A program made the translations under genes and the position numbers. DNA of 64,000 nt from Devosia sp. 67-54. Its GTDB lineage: Bacteria > Pseudomonadota > Alphaproteobacteria > Rhizobiales > Devosiaceae. The DNA lies in the NCBI RefSeq assembly GCF_001899075.1, contig NZ_MKVA01000011.1:776212-840211 (forward strand), read 5' to 3'. This document shows positions 46,917 through 55,803 of this stretch, piece by piece. The notes under the pieces are model-generated. The model had not been told where the DNA came from and did not search any database. It saw only the letters and a list, made by a program, of their open reading frames with translations. The stretch's first letter is position 1. Each line of letters opens with the position of its first letter.

Positions 46917-48356
46917 TTGGCGAGCGTTTTGACACCCGATTTGTGCGTGATCGGCGCCGGCGCCTCCGGCCTCGCCGTGGCCGAAGCCGCCCGGCGCCTC
47001 GGCGCCAGCGTCGCTATCGTCGAAAAATCCGTGTTCGGCGGCGCCTCCCTGCGCTCGGGATCGCTGGCGCTGCAGGCCCTGGCCGCCGCCGCCCGGCGCA
47101 CCGCGCTGGCCATCACCAGCCCTGCCTTCGGCGTCTATCCCGAGGAGGCGCCCAAGGTCAGCTTCCGCAAGGTCCACGACCACATCGCCGAGGTGGTCGC
47201 CCGCGCCGCCCCGCAGGCCTCCGAAGCCCGCATCGCCGCCCTGGGCATCGACATCGTCAAGGGCGCCGCCGCCTTCGCCGACCCGCGCACGGTGCGTGCC
47301 GGCGACCATGACATCCGCGCCCGCCGCTTCGTCATCGCCACCGGCGCCCGCCCGCTGCTGCCCGATATTCCGGGGCTCCTGTCGGTCCCCTACTTCACCT
47401 CCGACACCATCTTCGACAATACCCGCAAGCTCACCCATCTGGTGGTCATCGGCGCCGGCCCGCTGGGGGTCGAGATCGCCCTCAGCTACAACCGCCTCGG
47501 CTGCGAGGTCAGTATCGTCGAGGCCGGCACGGCGCTCCCCGGCACCGATCCGGAGCTGGCGGAGATCGCCCTCCGCCGCCTGCGCGACGAAGGCGTCAAG
47601 CTCTACGAGAACGCTGGCGTGGTTGCCATCCAGGCCCGCGCCCAGGGCATCGGCGTCGTCCTCCGCACCGCCGGGGAGCCGCTCACCCTCGATGCCTCGC
47701 ACATCCTCGTCGCCACCGGCCGGGCGGCCAATCTCGAGGCGTTGCAGCTCGACGCCGCCCATGTCCGCCGCTCGAAATCCGACCCCGGCGCGCTGTCGCT
47801 CAACCAGTCGCTGCGCACCACCAATCCGCGGATCTACGCCGTGGGCGAGGCGGCGGGCCACGCGCCGGCGCCGCATCTCAATGCGCTCGAGGCCGATCTC
47901 GTCGTCCGCGCCGCGCTGCTCAACCAGCCCTCGCGCTACGACCCCGCCGCCATCCCGCGGCTGCTCCTGACCGATCCGCCCATCGCCGAGATCGGCCTTA
48001 GCGAAGCGGTGGCCCGCGCCCGCTTCAAATCCGGCTTCACGGTGCTGCGCGCCGGCTTTGCCGAGAACGACCGGGCTCGCGCCGAGCGCGACGGCATGGG
48101 CGTGGTCAAGCTCATCGTCGCCCACTCCGGCAAGGTGCTCGGCGCCGGCATCGTCGGTCCGGGCGCCGCCGAGCTGGCGGCGATCTTCGCCACCGCCATC
48201 GCCTTGCAGCTCGACGCCTCCCGCCTCATCGAGGTCACCGCGCCGCATCCGAGCTATGCCGATATCGTGCGCGCGCTCGGCGAGCAGGCCTTCGCCGGCA
48301 GCGCCCAGGCTCGCGCGCTCGGCCGCCGGCTCGGCTTCAACCGCTTGTTGCCCTAA
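46917..48356 (+). CDS. Pyridine nucleotide-disulphide oxidoreductase homologue lacking the redox cysteines
   Basis: A 479-aa protein starting with TTG at 46917 (AAGGGG upstream). The FAD motif (VIGAGASGLAVAEAARRLGA), the NAD motif (VVIGAGPLGVEIALSYNRLG) and the dimerisation domain are those of dihydrolipoamide dehydrogenase/mercuric reductase. The active disulfide GGxCxNxGC is replaced: the aligned segment reads FGGASLRSGSLALQAL with Ser at 44 and 49. The C-terminal HPS…E area is partly kept. So it cannot work as a disulfide reductase in the normal way. Confidence 0.88.
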   Translation: MASVLTPDLCVIGAGASGLAVAEAARRLGASVAIVEKSVFGGASLRSGSLALQALAAAARRTALAITSPAFGVYPEEAPKVSFRKVHDHIAEVVARAAPQASEARIAALGIDIVKGAAAFADPRTVRAGDHDIRARRFVIATGARPLLPDIPGLLSVPYFTSDTIFDNTRKLTHLVVIGAGPLGVEIALSYNRLGCEVSIVEAGTALPGTDPELAEIALRRLRDEGVKLYENAGVVAIQARAQGIGVVLRTAGEPLTLDASHILVATGRAANLEALQLDAAHVRRSKSDPGALSLNQSLRTTNPRIYAVGEAAGHAPAPHLNALEADLVVRAALLNQPSRYDPAAIPRLLLTDPPIAEIGLSEAVARARFKSGFTVLRAGFAENDRARAERDGMGVVKLIVAHSGKVLGAGIVGPGAAELAAIFATAIALQLDASRLIEVTAPHPSYADIVRALGEQAFAGSAQARALGRRLGFNRLLP

Positions 48357-48382
48357 GGCTTTTTGGGTAAGGAGGGCGGAAG

Positions 48383-49816
48383 ATGACAAGCGAGCCCCGC
48401 GCCATGCCCGGGCCGTTTTCCGGGCTCTCGGTCAAACTCATCGCCACGATCACCCTGGTGATCCTTGCGGTCGAAGTGGTGATCTACCTCCCCTCGGCGG
48501 GCAATTACCGCCAGTCCTGGCTGAACGACCGCCTGCGCGTCGGCATCGTCGCGGCGCGCGTGCTCGACGCGGTGCCCGACGCCATGGACCTGCCCAAGAT
48601 GCTGACCAACAATCTTCTGCATTCGGCCGGCGCCATCGCCCTGGTCTATCGCCGCAACGGCCAGAGCCAGCTCATCGAGCTCGACGAAAAGCCGATGCCG
48701 CGCCAGGCAGTGACCGTCGACATGCGCCAGACCGACTATCCGACGCTGATCATGGGGGCGCTCGACACGCTGACACATGGCGGCGACCGCATCCTGCGCA
48801 TCGTCGGCAATTCCGATGGCGGCGACGCCCAGTCCGAGGTCGAGGTGATCATGGACGAGGGGCCGCTGCACGCCGATTTGCTCAGCTATTCGTGGAACAT
48901 CGTTCTGATCTCGCTGATCATCGCCATCCTCACCGCCGGCGTGCTCTACATCCTCGTCAGCCGGCTGCTGATCGACCCGATCCGGCGGCTCACCGGCAAC
49001 ATGGTCGCCTACCGCATGGCGCCGGAGAATGCCTCGCTGATCATCTCGCCCACCCGCCGCAAGGACGAGATCGGCATCGTCGAGAACGAGCTGGCGGCGA
49101 TGGAGACCGATATCTTCTCCATGCTGCGCCAGCGCCGCCATCTGGCCGACCTCGGTCTCGCCGTCGCCAAGATCAACCACGATTTGCGCAACACGCTAAC
49201 CTCGGCGCAGCTCCTGTCCGACCAGGTGGTGGCGCTCGACGACCCCAAGATCCAGCGCCTCGCCCCGCGCCTGCTGCACTCCATCGACAAGGCCGTCGCC
49301 TTCGCCGAATCCGTGCTCGACTACGGCCGCGAGGCCGGCACCCCGCCGCGCCCGGTGCCGGTCGATCTGCGCGCCCTGGTCGACGAATCGGCGATCGACG
49401 CCGGCGCCATGCGCCACCCCGATATCGCCTATAGCAACGCGGTGCCCGACGGCGTTTCGCTGAAGGTCGATCCCGAGCAACTGGCCCGCGTGCTGGTCAA
49501 CCTGATCAAGAATGCCCGCGAGGCGCTGGAGGCGGCTGCCGACAGGATCGCCGACCCCAGGATCGAGGTGACCTTCACCGAAGGCCCCGGCACCATCGTC
49601 ATCGGCGTCGCCGACAACGGTCCCGGCCTGCCGCCCCGCGCGCGGGAGAACCTGTTCATCGCTTTCGAGGGCTCGGCCAAGGCCGGCGGCACCGGCCTCG
49701 GCCTCGCCATCGCCCGCGAGCTGGTGGCCGCCCATGGCGGCACCCTCGACTACGTGCCGCTCGATCCGGGGACGCGCTTCGACATCGCCCTGCCGGCCAC
49801 CCTCCGCCTCGCTTGA
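48383..49816 (+). CDS. Sensor histidine kinase (orphan)
   Basis: A 477-aa kinase: a membrane segment (about 14-40), a periplasmic sensor region (about 40-170), a second membrane segment (about 172-195), and a HAMP linker. The phosphorylated His is about residue 265 in INHDLRNTL, and the ATPase domain has LIKNAREAL (N box), GVADNGPGLPP (G1) and GTGLGLAIARE (G2). No response regulator gene lies nearby. The gene follows the oxidoreductase by 26 bp and probably shares its transcript. Confidence 0.93.
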   Translation: MTSEPRAMPGPFSGLSVKLIATITLVILAVEVVIYLPSAGNYRQSWLNDRLRVGIVAARVLDAVPDAMDLPKMLTNNLLHSAGAIALVYRRNGQSQLIELDEKPMPRQAVTVDMRQTDYPTLIMGALDTLTHGGDRILRIVGNSDGGDAQSEVEVIMDEGPLHADLLSYSWNIVLISLIIAILTAGVLYILVSRLLIDPIRRLTGNMVAYRMAPENASLIISPTRRKDEIGIVENELAAMETDIFSMLRQRRHLADLGLAVAKINHDLRNTLTSAQLLSDQVVALDDPKIQRLAPRLLHSIDKAVAFAESVLDYGREAGTPPRPVPVDLRALVDESAIDAGAMRHPDIAYSNAVPDGVSLKVDPEQLARVLVNLIKNAREALEAAADRIADPRIEVTFTEGPGTIVIGVADNGPGLPPRARENLFIAFEGSAKAGGTGLGLAIARELVAAHGGTLDYVPLDPGTRFDIALPATLRLA

Positions 49817-49877
49817 CCGCCCCGGCCGCCTTCTATATGGGTGGCGCGCTTCCGGCCGCACGGCCCCGCGAAGCCAC

Positions 49878-49954
49878 GCGCCCGTAGCTCAGCTGGATAG
49901 AGCACCAGACTACGAATCTGGGGGTCAGGAGTTCGAATCTCTTCGGGCGCGCCA
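49878..49954 (+). tRNA. tRNA-Arg (anticodon ACG)
   Basis: A complete cloverleaf: acceptor stem GCGCCCG (49878-49884) with CGGGCGC (49944-49950) followed by encoded GCCA. The anticodon stem CCAGA/TCTGG holds ACG (49912-49914), and the T arm contains GTTCGAATC. It reads ACG (CGU/C/A after inosine modification). A recombinase fragment on the other strand reads into its T arm. Confidence 0.97.
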
Positions 49955-50360
49955 TTCTCGGGCAAAGCTGGGCATCATTTCCCGCGCCGAGTTTTCTCCG
50001 TTCGAAACGGCTTTCAAGAGCTGATCTTTTGGGCCGGAGATACGGATGCGGTCACCGCCAATCGTGACCTTGCTGACGAACATGTGCAGCCAGATCCGCC
50101 GAAAGGCGGGATCAGCGTCATGCAGCCGCCGCCGAATTCCGGACGAGAAGCCCGTACCGCAACGGGGGACAGCTCGGCGTGGGCGGTGCTGCGTTTGCGC
50201 AGGGACTCAAGTACCGTCGCGCCATCGCGAATTTGCAGCTTGGCGAGATCAACGCGTTCCTTGAGGCCTGGGTCGCGCGGATTGGCGATGCCGGCCTCGA
50301 TGGCATCATAATGGGTATCAAAGGGGCGACCTGGATTCCCGATCAGACGACGCCGCGATG
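49925..50360 (-). pseudogene. Decayed site-specific (serine-type) recombinase C-terminus abutting the tRNA
   Basis: No intact ORF, but the minus strand shows two in-register pieces of a recombinase tail. A distal piece (about 50150-50360, with NPRDPGLKERVDLAKLQIRD) is joined by a frameshift to a proximal piece (DPAFRRIWLHMFVSKVTIGG, RIRISGPKDQLLKAV and FAREWRARRDSNS) whose stop lies within the tRNA T arm at 49925-49927. That is the arrangement seen for integrases that overlap the attachment site. The N-terminal catalytic part is missing. Confidence 0.6.
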
Positions 50361-50453
50361 GTTTTTAACACTGCGCGCGCCGCTGTGTCGCCAGCGATGC
50401 CCCCGGGCAAGAAGCCCACCGACAGCGACGCGAACCCAAGGCCGGCTCAGGGG

Positions 50454-52688
50454 TCACGTTCCCTTTGGCTTCCACGCGAGAAGTCGCATGGCGTTGGCAG
50501 TGACGAGCACCGTGGCGCCGGTGTCCGCAAGGATGGCGGGCCACAGACCGGTGATTCCCATCAGCGTGGTCACGAGGAAGACCACCTTGAGCCCAAGCGC
50601 GACGGTGATGTTCTGCGTGATGTTGCCCATCGTCGCCTTCGACAGGTTGATCAGCCCGGCGATGTCGGCGACACGACCATGAAGCACCGCGGCATCGGCT
50701 GTCTCCAACGCCACGTCGGTGCCGCCACCCATGGCAATACCGACGTCGGCCGCGGCAAGTGCGGGCGCATCGTTGATGCCATCGCCGACCTTGGCAACGA
50801 TCTTGCCTTGCGACTGAAGCTCCTTGACGATCGTCTGCTTGTCCTGGGGCAAGAGCTGGGCACGTACATCTATACCGAGGTCCCTCCCGACGGCTTTGGC
50901 TGCGCGCTCGTTGTCGCCTGTCAGCATGACGATGCCAATGCCCTGATCCTTCAGCTCGGCCAGACCTGTCTTTGCGTCGGGGCGCTCTGCGTCGCGCATC
51001 GCGATCAGCCCAACGATCTTGTCGTTCGAGGTAACGACCGACACCGACTTGCCGTCGCTTGCGAACTGCTCGATCTGCTGGCGCTGCTCGTCGTCGAGCT
51101 GATCCTCGGCTGCTTTGCCCGAGATCACGGCGACGGCAGCGCCGCCCACACGGCCGGTGACTCCGCGACCAGGCTGGACCTTGGCGTCCGCAGCGGGCGG
51201 TACAGGCACGTTGTCAGCCTTGGCGCGAGCGAGGATGGCAAGGGCCAAGGGGTGGCTCGATCCCTCTTCTAGCGTCGCGGCGAGCGAAAGCACCTGCTTT
51301 TCCGAGATGCCGACGCCGACGATGTCGGTAACCTCGGGCTTGCCGGCAGTCAGAGTGCCGGTCTTGTCGAGAGCCACCATGGTCACCTTGCGCAGCTGCT
51401 CGAGGACGGCTCCGCCCTTCATCAGCAGTCCACGCTTTGCGCCGGCCGCGAGCCCCGCGGCGATTGCGGCAGGTGTGGAGATCACCAACGCGCACGGGCA
51501 ACCGATCAGAAGCACGGCAAGGCCCTTGTAGACCCACTCGCCCCAGCCCTGTTGGAAGAATAGCGGCGGGATGATCGCGACGAGCGCACCGACGAGAAGC
51601 ACGCCCGGCGTGTACCAGCGCGAGAACTGGTCGATGAACCGCTCGGTCGGCGCCTTGCTCTCCTGCGCCTCCTCGACCAGCTTCACCACACGGGCAATCG
51701 TGTTGTCGGCAGCGGCGGCCGTCACCTTCACGCGCAACACGGCATCGGCATTGATCGTCCCGGCGAAGACCTGATCTCCCTTAGCCTTGCGAACCGGAAC
51801 GCTCTCGCCTGTCACCGGGGCCTCGTCCACCGCACCGGTGCCGTCGAGGATCTCGCCATCGGCCGGAATGCGGTCGCCGGGACGCACCACGATGACACTG
51901 CCGACCTTGAGGGTGTCCGCCTGGACTTCACGAGTACTGCCGCTCTCTTCGAGGCGAGCGACCTTCGGCACGAGCGAGGTGAGGCCGCTGATACTGGAGC
52001 GCGCCCGTCTGGCCGCCACCCCTTCCAGGAGCTCGCCGACAAGGAACAACAGAACGACGGTCGCCGCTTCTTCAGTCGCGCCGATGATCACGGCGCCAAC
52101 GGCAGCGATGGTCATCAAGGTCTCGATGGTGAACGGTGTCCCGGCTGTTGCTGCAGCGATGGCGCGCCGTCCGACCGGAACCAGGCCGACGAGCAGCGCC
52201 GCGATGAAGGCCCAGTGCCCGATCGACGGAACCGCCAGCGATACGCCATAGGCCACAACCATCGCGAGACCGGTGATCCCGGCCTGGATCGCCTTCTTGC
52301 TCTGCCACCACGGTCCCGCCCCCAGGTCGAGGTGTTCATCGACGGCCTCGGTCGTGCTGGGCGCGTTGTCGTGGGTGTGATGGTGATCCCCATGGTCGTG
52401 GCCGTGATCGTGGTCGTGGCCGTGATCGTGCGGCGCCGTCGCCGCGGCCTTGGCGTTGCTGCTCCGACCGGGCGCGGTCTTGGCGATGCCGTAGCCAAGA
52501 CGCTTGACCTGCTGCTCGACCGCCCCTGCTGGCAAGGCGTCGCCGTGGTTGACACGAAGGGTACCGGCCGCCAGCGAGACATGCGCCTCGTCCATACCCG
52601 GAAGACGGCCCACCGCATTCTCGATCTTGGTCGCGCACGCAGCGCAATCCATGCCTTCGACGCGGAAGCGGCTGGTCAGTTCGGGCAT
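50454..52688 (-). CDS. zntA: Zn/Cd/Pb-transporting P-type ATPase (ZntA/CadA type)
   Basis: A 744-aa heavy-metal exporter. One N-terminal HMA domain (GMDCAACATKIE, Cys at 15 and 18) is followed by a His/Asp-rich stretch (about 87-115) that should bind zinc. The membrane CPC motif (GCPCALVIST, near 397) is the divalent-metal signature, the phosphorylation motif DKTGTLT is near 440, and the GDGINDAPAL hinge is intact. It lies divergent from a MerR regulator and is expected to be switched on by metal. Its base use is less GC-extreme than its housekeeping neighbours, fitting transfer. Confidence 0.95.
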   Translation of the reverse strand: MPELTSRFRVEGMDCAACATKIENAVGRLPGMDEAHVSLAAGTLRVNHGDALPAGAVEQQVKRLGYGIAKTAPGRSSNAKAAATAPHDHGHDHDHGHDHGDHHHTHDNAPSTTEAVDEHLDLGAGPWWQSKKAIQAGITGLAMVVAYGVSLAVPSIGHWAFIAALLVGLVPVGRRAIAAATAGTPFTIETLMTIAAVGAVIIGATEEAATVVLLFLVGELLEGVAARRARSSISGLTSLVPKVARLEESGSTREVQADTLKVGSVIVVRPGDRIPADGEILDGTGAVDEAPVTGESVPVRKAKGDQVFAGTINADAVLRVKVTAAAADNTIARVVKLVEEAQESKAPTERFIDQFSRWYTPGVLLVGALVAIIPPLFFQQGWGEWVYKGLAVLLIGCPCALVISTPAAIAAGLAAGAKRGLLMKGGAVLEQLRKVTMVALDKTGTLTAGKPEVTDIVGVGISEKQVLSLAATLEEGSSHPLALAILARAKADNVPVPPAADAKVQPGRGVTGRVGGAAVAVISGKAAEDQLDDEQRQQIEQFASDGKSVSVVTSNDKIVGLIAMRDAERPDAKTGLAELKDQGIGIVMLTGDNERAAKAVGRDLGIDVRAQLLPQDKQTIVKELQSQGKIVAKVGDGINDAPALAAADVGIAMGGGTDVALETADAAVLHGRVADIAGLINLSKATMGNITQNITVALGLKVVFLVTTLMGITGLWPAILADTGATVLVTANAMRLLAWKPKGT

Positions 52689-52717
52689 TTCTGGGACCTT
52701 TCGTCTTGATCCCGCCC

Positions 52718-52748
52718 CAGATAGGTCCTCTAGTCACTAGAGAAGCAA
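52718..52748 (-). promoter_or_regulatory. MerR-type promoter/operator of the metal ATPase gene
   Basis: On the minus strand, a TTGCTT (-35, 52743-52748) and a TATCTG (-10, 52718-52723) are separated by 19 bp, longer than the usual 17. The spacer (52724-52742) contains the perfect palindrome CTCTAG-TGA-CTAGAG. This is the hallmark of promoters underwound by MerR, ZntR or CadR. Confidence 0.8.
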
Positions 52749-52791
52749 GAGCCTATCTACCCGACAGGTCCACAATCTCGTGAGTGCAACA

Positions 52792-53220
52792 ATGACCACA
52801 CTCCCCATAGGTCAAGTCTCCGAGCAGAGCGGCGTGAAAGTCCCGACCATCCGCTATTACGAGCAGATCGGACTCTTGCCGACGCCGCCCCGCACGGAAG
52901 GCAACCGACGTCTTTACGATGGCGACGATCTCAAGCGGCTGGCGTTCATCCGGCACGCGCGCGAACTCGGATTCGACGTCGGAGCCATCAAGGCGTTGCT
53001 GTCGCTCCAGGATCATCCCGAGCAGTCCTGCAGCGAAGCCGACGCGATCGCACGGTCCCGGCTGGTCGAGGTACGCGAGCGCATCTCGCGGCTGCGCGCG
53101 TTGGAGCGCGAGCTGGAGCGGATGGCCGATCACTGCGAGCACACGGGCACGGTCGCGGCCTGTCATGTGATCGAGACGCTGGCCGATCCGACGCACCGTC
53201 ACGGCCGGCTGGACGACTGA
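52792..53220 (+). CDS. MerR-family heavy-metal regulator (CadR/PbrR/ZntR type)
   Basis: A 142-aa regulator from the ATG at 52792 (a GTG at 52780 would add 4 residues). The MerR helix-turn-helix is IGQVSEQSGVKVPTIRYYEQ with the wing NRRLYDGDDLKRLAFIRHAR. The dimerisation helix follows. The metal site has Cys 76 (SCSEAD), Cys 111 (DHCEHT) and Cys 120 (AACHVI), the pattern of lead/cadmium sensors. It is divergent from the ATPase gene. Confidence 0.92.
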   Translation: MTTLPIGQVSEQSGVKVPTIRYYEQIGLLPTPPRTEGNRRLYDGDDLKRLAFIRHARELGFDVGAIKALLSLQDHPEQSCSEADAIARSRLVEVRERISRLRALERELERMADHCEHTGTVAACHVIETLADPTHRHGRLDD

Positions 53221-53401
53221 CCATAGCACGAGAGTTCGCCCGCTCAACTCTGTGGCCAGGGGCTCCGCTCGCTCTCGTGTCGGCGGTTTTGTTCGGTGCC
53301 ACAGCGCCGGTGTCGAACCGGCAACGGCCGGCGCCGACTCCCTCCACACAACCTCCATGATGCATCCACCGACCATGGCTGGACCGACGACATGGACAGC
53401 G

Positions 53402-53928
53402 GCCACGGCCCGCCTTCGTGCACGATGCTCCGATGGGCCCGAAGGTGGTTCGCTCCACGGTGCTGACCACCGAGGAGGCCGCGGTCGTCGCTTTCCGCAA
53501 GCATACGCTGCTGAAGCCGTCCCTCACCGCATCCACACCGTGCTCACCGACAACGGCGTCCAGTTCGGCGATGCCATCCAGCATCACTCCAGGACCAACG
53601 GCCCGCTACTGCATCCATATGTTCGACCGCGTCTGCCTCGAACACGGCATCGAGCGTCGCTTCACCAAGCCCGACCATCCGTGAACCAACGGCCAGGTCG
53701 AGCGCATGAACCGAACCCTCAAGGAGGCCACCGTCCGGCGCTACCACCACAGCAGCCGCCAACAGCTCGATGCCCACTCTCAGCCTTCCTCGACGCCTAC
53801 AACTTCGCCAAACGCCTCAAGACCCTAAACGGCCTCACCCCATACGAGGCTATCTGCAGGCATGGACCACAGAGCCAGACCGCTTTACACGCGATCCAAC
53901 CCACCTGACTTCGGGACTGAACAACTAG
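53402..53928 (+). pseudogene. IS481-type transposase relic
   Basis: Pieces of an IS481-type transposase remain in different frames: an N-terminal piece (DAPMGPKVVRSTVLTTEE), an internal DDE-domain fragment (VPHRIHTVLTDNGVQF), then in another frame FDRVCLEHGIERRFTKPDHP, a stop codon and TNGQVERMNRTLKEATVRRY, and finally, back in the earlier frame, AYNFAKRLKTLNGLTPYEAI. The middle part, about 100 residues, is deleted. I see no terminal inverted repeats. It is clearly dead. Confidence 0.8.
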
Positions 53929-54033
53929 GGTCATGTTCTGGTCGAGCGGAACTCGCCTGACGACCAGTCTCGCGGACAAGGCTGGCTAGAAGTGGGCAGG
54001 CTTCGTCGGGTCAAATAATTGGGGTGTCCGGCG

Positions 54034-54529
54034 CTATCGACTATCAAATGAGATTCTAAAGAAGCTGGCATCGGCGCTGAAGTCTGCCGATCCGTCGGAG
54101 GGCTCGAGGGCGAGAGCTGCGCCGCGATGGCGAAGAAACAAGCCTGGGTGCCCGATCGATTCCAGGACGAAGCTGCCGCCGTTGTTGAAGGTCAGCTTGA
54201 ACGAGGCGTCATCGGCGAACTCTGCCGTGCCATCACCGGGCGCTACAGCGGTCCATCTCGGGTGGCGCGCAGATATGCGCCGGGCCTGACGACGGACTCG
54301 AAGCTGGCGAGGAGAATGCCTTTGTGGCCGTTGAGCGCTGGATGCCAGATGATGCGCCCATCGAGCTTTTCGGTGCCGGACGATTTCTTGCCGAGCGTGG
54401 CCGTGCTTGCCGTCAGCGCGACATAGTCATCCAGTGCATTTTTGCCGACTCGAGAAACACGACATCCTGGGCGATTGCCGCTGTATTGAAGAGCAGCGCC
54501 GCGGCCATAAGCAGGGCCAGTATGCACAT
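54034..54529 (-). pseudogene. AbfB-like (CBM42-type) exported protein with two frameshifts
   Basis: Starts at the ATG at 54529, with GGAGG upstream, and opens with a good signal peptide (MCILALLMAAALLFN…AIAQD). Frame changes are needed at an A-run (54439-54443) and near 54243. Each lacks one base, and restoring both gives exactly 165 residues to a TAG at 54034. The restored protein has repeated arabinofuranosidase B-type elements (SFESVVRPGAYLRA and SFVLESIGHPGLFLRHRG), the beta-trefoil pattern. It may be a pseudogene or sequence errors. Confidence 0.65.
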
Positions 54530-54655
54530 TCAATCCTCCCTTCGATGGTCAGCAACATCGGCGGGCGAGGGACGCAACATACTGTCGGTTGTCATTTTTT
54601 GCTTTGCTTCTTCGCTCTGGCTGGTCAGTATCCCGATGGGCTTGGGGATTGCTGC

Positions 54656-55783
54656 ATGCCGACGACGCGTTACAACGAGTTGGTCGGGGGGATTTATGAC
54701 GCCGTCATCGATCCGGCGCTGTGGGCGCCCGCCATCGATGCCATTCGTCGCGAGTACCGCTTTGAACAGGCGCTGATGGGCGTGCAGAAGCTGCCCGGCG
54801 GCGAAGCTGTCGTGAATGTCGCCGTGAATGTGCCTGCGCCCTACGTTGCAAGCATCGTCCAATACGGGGCGGAGACGCTCGATATCTGGGGCGGCAGCGC
54901 CACGGTGGCCAACGCGGCCATCGAAGAACCCCTGCTGCTGAGCCGCTTTTTCCCGGCCAATTGGCAGAAAAACCGGTTTTACGTGGAGTGGTACAAGCCA
55001 CTGGGCCTGGTGGACCAGGTCAGCATCGCGCTCGCCAATGATCGCCGGACGATGGCGTATGTTGGGTTCGGCGTGCATGAAAGCCGCCCGCCGATCGAGG
55101 CGGAGACACTCGACGATCTGCGGATGCTGGCCCCGCATCTGCGTCGCGCCGTGCAGATCGGCCGGTTGCTCGACATGGCGGTCGGTGCGGCCGCGACCTT
55201 CGAAGCGACGCTCGCCTCGACGTCGTCGGCCGCGATGCTGGTCGAAGCCGATATGACGATAGTATACGCCAATCCCGCCGCGGAGCGGATGCTGGAGAGC
55301 GGCGACGCCGTCCGTATCAATCACGGTCGAATGGAGCTGAGCCCAGCTCTGGTGCTCGGCCAGCTCGAACTTGCCGTCAGGACGGCGGCTGGGCCCGAGG
55401 CGGAAATGGGGCGGTGCGGGATCGGGGTTCCAGGCAGGCGCCGCGATGGCACGCCTGTGGTCCTGCACGTGCTGCCCCTGCGCCAGCGCGCCCGTCGCAC
55501 TGGCGCATCCGACAATGCGGTGGCGGCAATCTTCGTCGCCGATACCGGTGGCCAGGTGCCCTTGCCCATCGACGCACTTGCCATCCTCTACGATTTGACC
55601 CCGATGGAGTGCCGGGTGCTTGAGCTTACCGCCTCGGGTCGGTCGAGCCGCGAAACGGCGCTGGCGCTGGCGCTGGCGCCGAGCACCATCAAGACGCACA
55701 TGCGCAACCTCTTCACCAAGACCGGGCGGCACCGGCGCGAGGACCTGGTCCGCCTGGCGCGGGACGCCTCGCTGCCGATGTGA
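54656..55783 (+). CDS. LuxR-family transcriptional regulator
   Basis: A 375-aa protein from the ATG at 54656. A long N-terminal half of unknown fold (helical, about 1-180) is followed by a PAS-like region (about 190-290, AAMLVEADMTIVYANPAAERM) and a C-terminal LuxR helix-turn-helix (LTPMECRVLELTASGRSSRE, then ALAPSTIKTHMRNLFTKTG). No receiver domain. It lies directly before the exported OmpA-like gene (convergent, 20-bp gap). Targets unknown. Confidence 0.88.
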   Translation: MPTTRYNELVGGIYDAVIDPALWAPAIDAIRREYRFEQALMGVQKLPGGEAVVNVAVNVPAPYVASIVQYGAETLDIWGGSATVANAAIEEPLLLSRFFPANWQKNRFYVEWYKPLGLVDQVSIALANDRRTMAYVGFGVHESRPPIEAETLDDLRMLAPHLRRAVQIGRLLDMAVGAAATFEATLASTSSAAMLVEADMTIVYANPAAERMLESGDAVRINHGRMELSPALVLGQLELAVRTAAGPEAEMGRCGIGVPGRRRDGTPVVLHVLPLRQRARRTGASDNAVAAIFVADTGGQVPLPIDALAILYDLTPMECRVLELTASGRSSRETALALALAPSTIKTHMRNLFTKTGRHRREDLVRLARDASLPM

Positions 55784-55803
55784 AGCCAGGCGAGCATCTG
55801 GCG

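Noticed and set aside
50179..50682. Plus-strand frame MGGAAFAQGLKYRRAI… after the tRNA
   Set aside because: Antisense to the recombinase relic and to the end of the ATPase gene; composition not protein-like beyond the first residues.
54127..54426. 99-codon plus-strand frame
   Set aside because: Antisense to the AbfB-like relic, which has a signal peptide, a ribosome-binding site and lectin repeats on the other strand.
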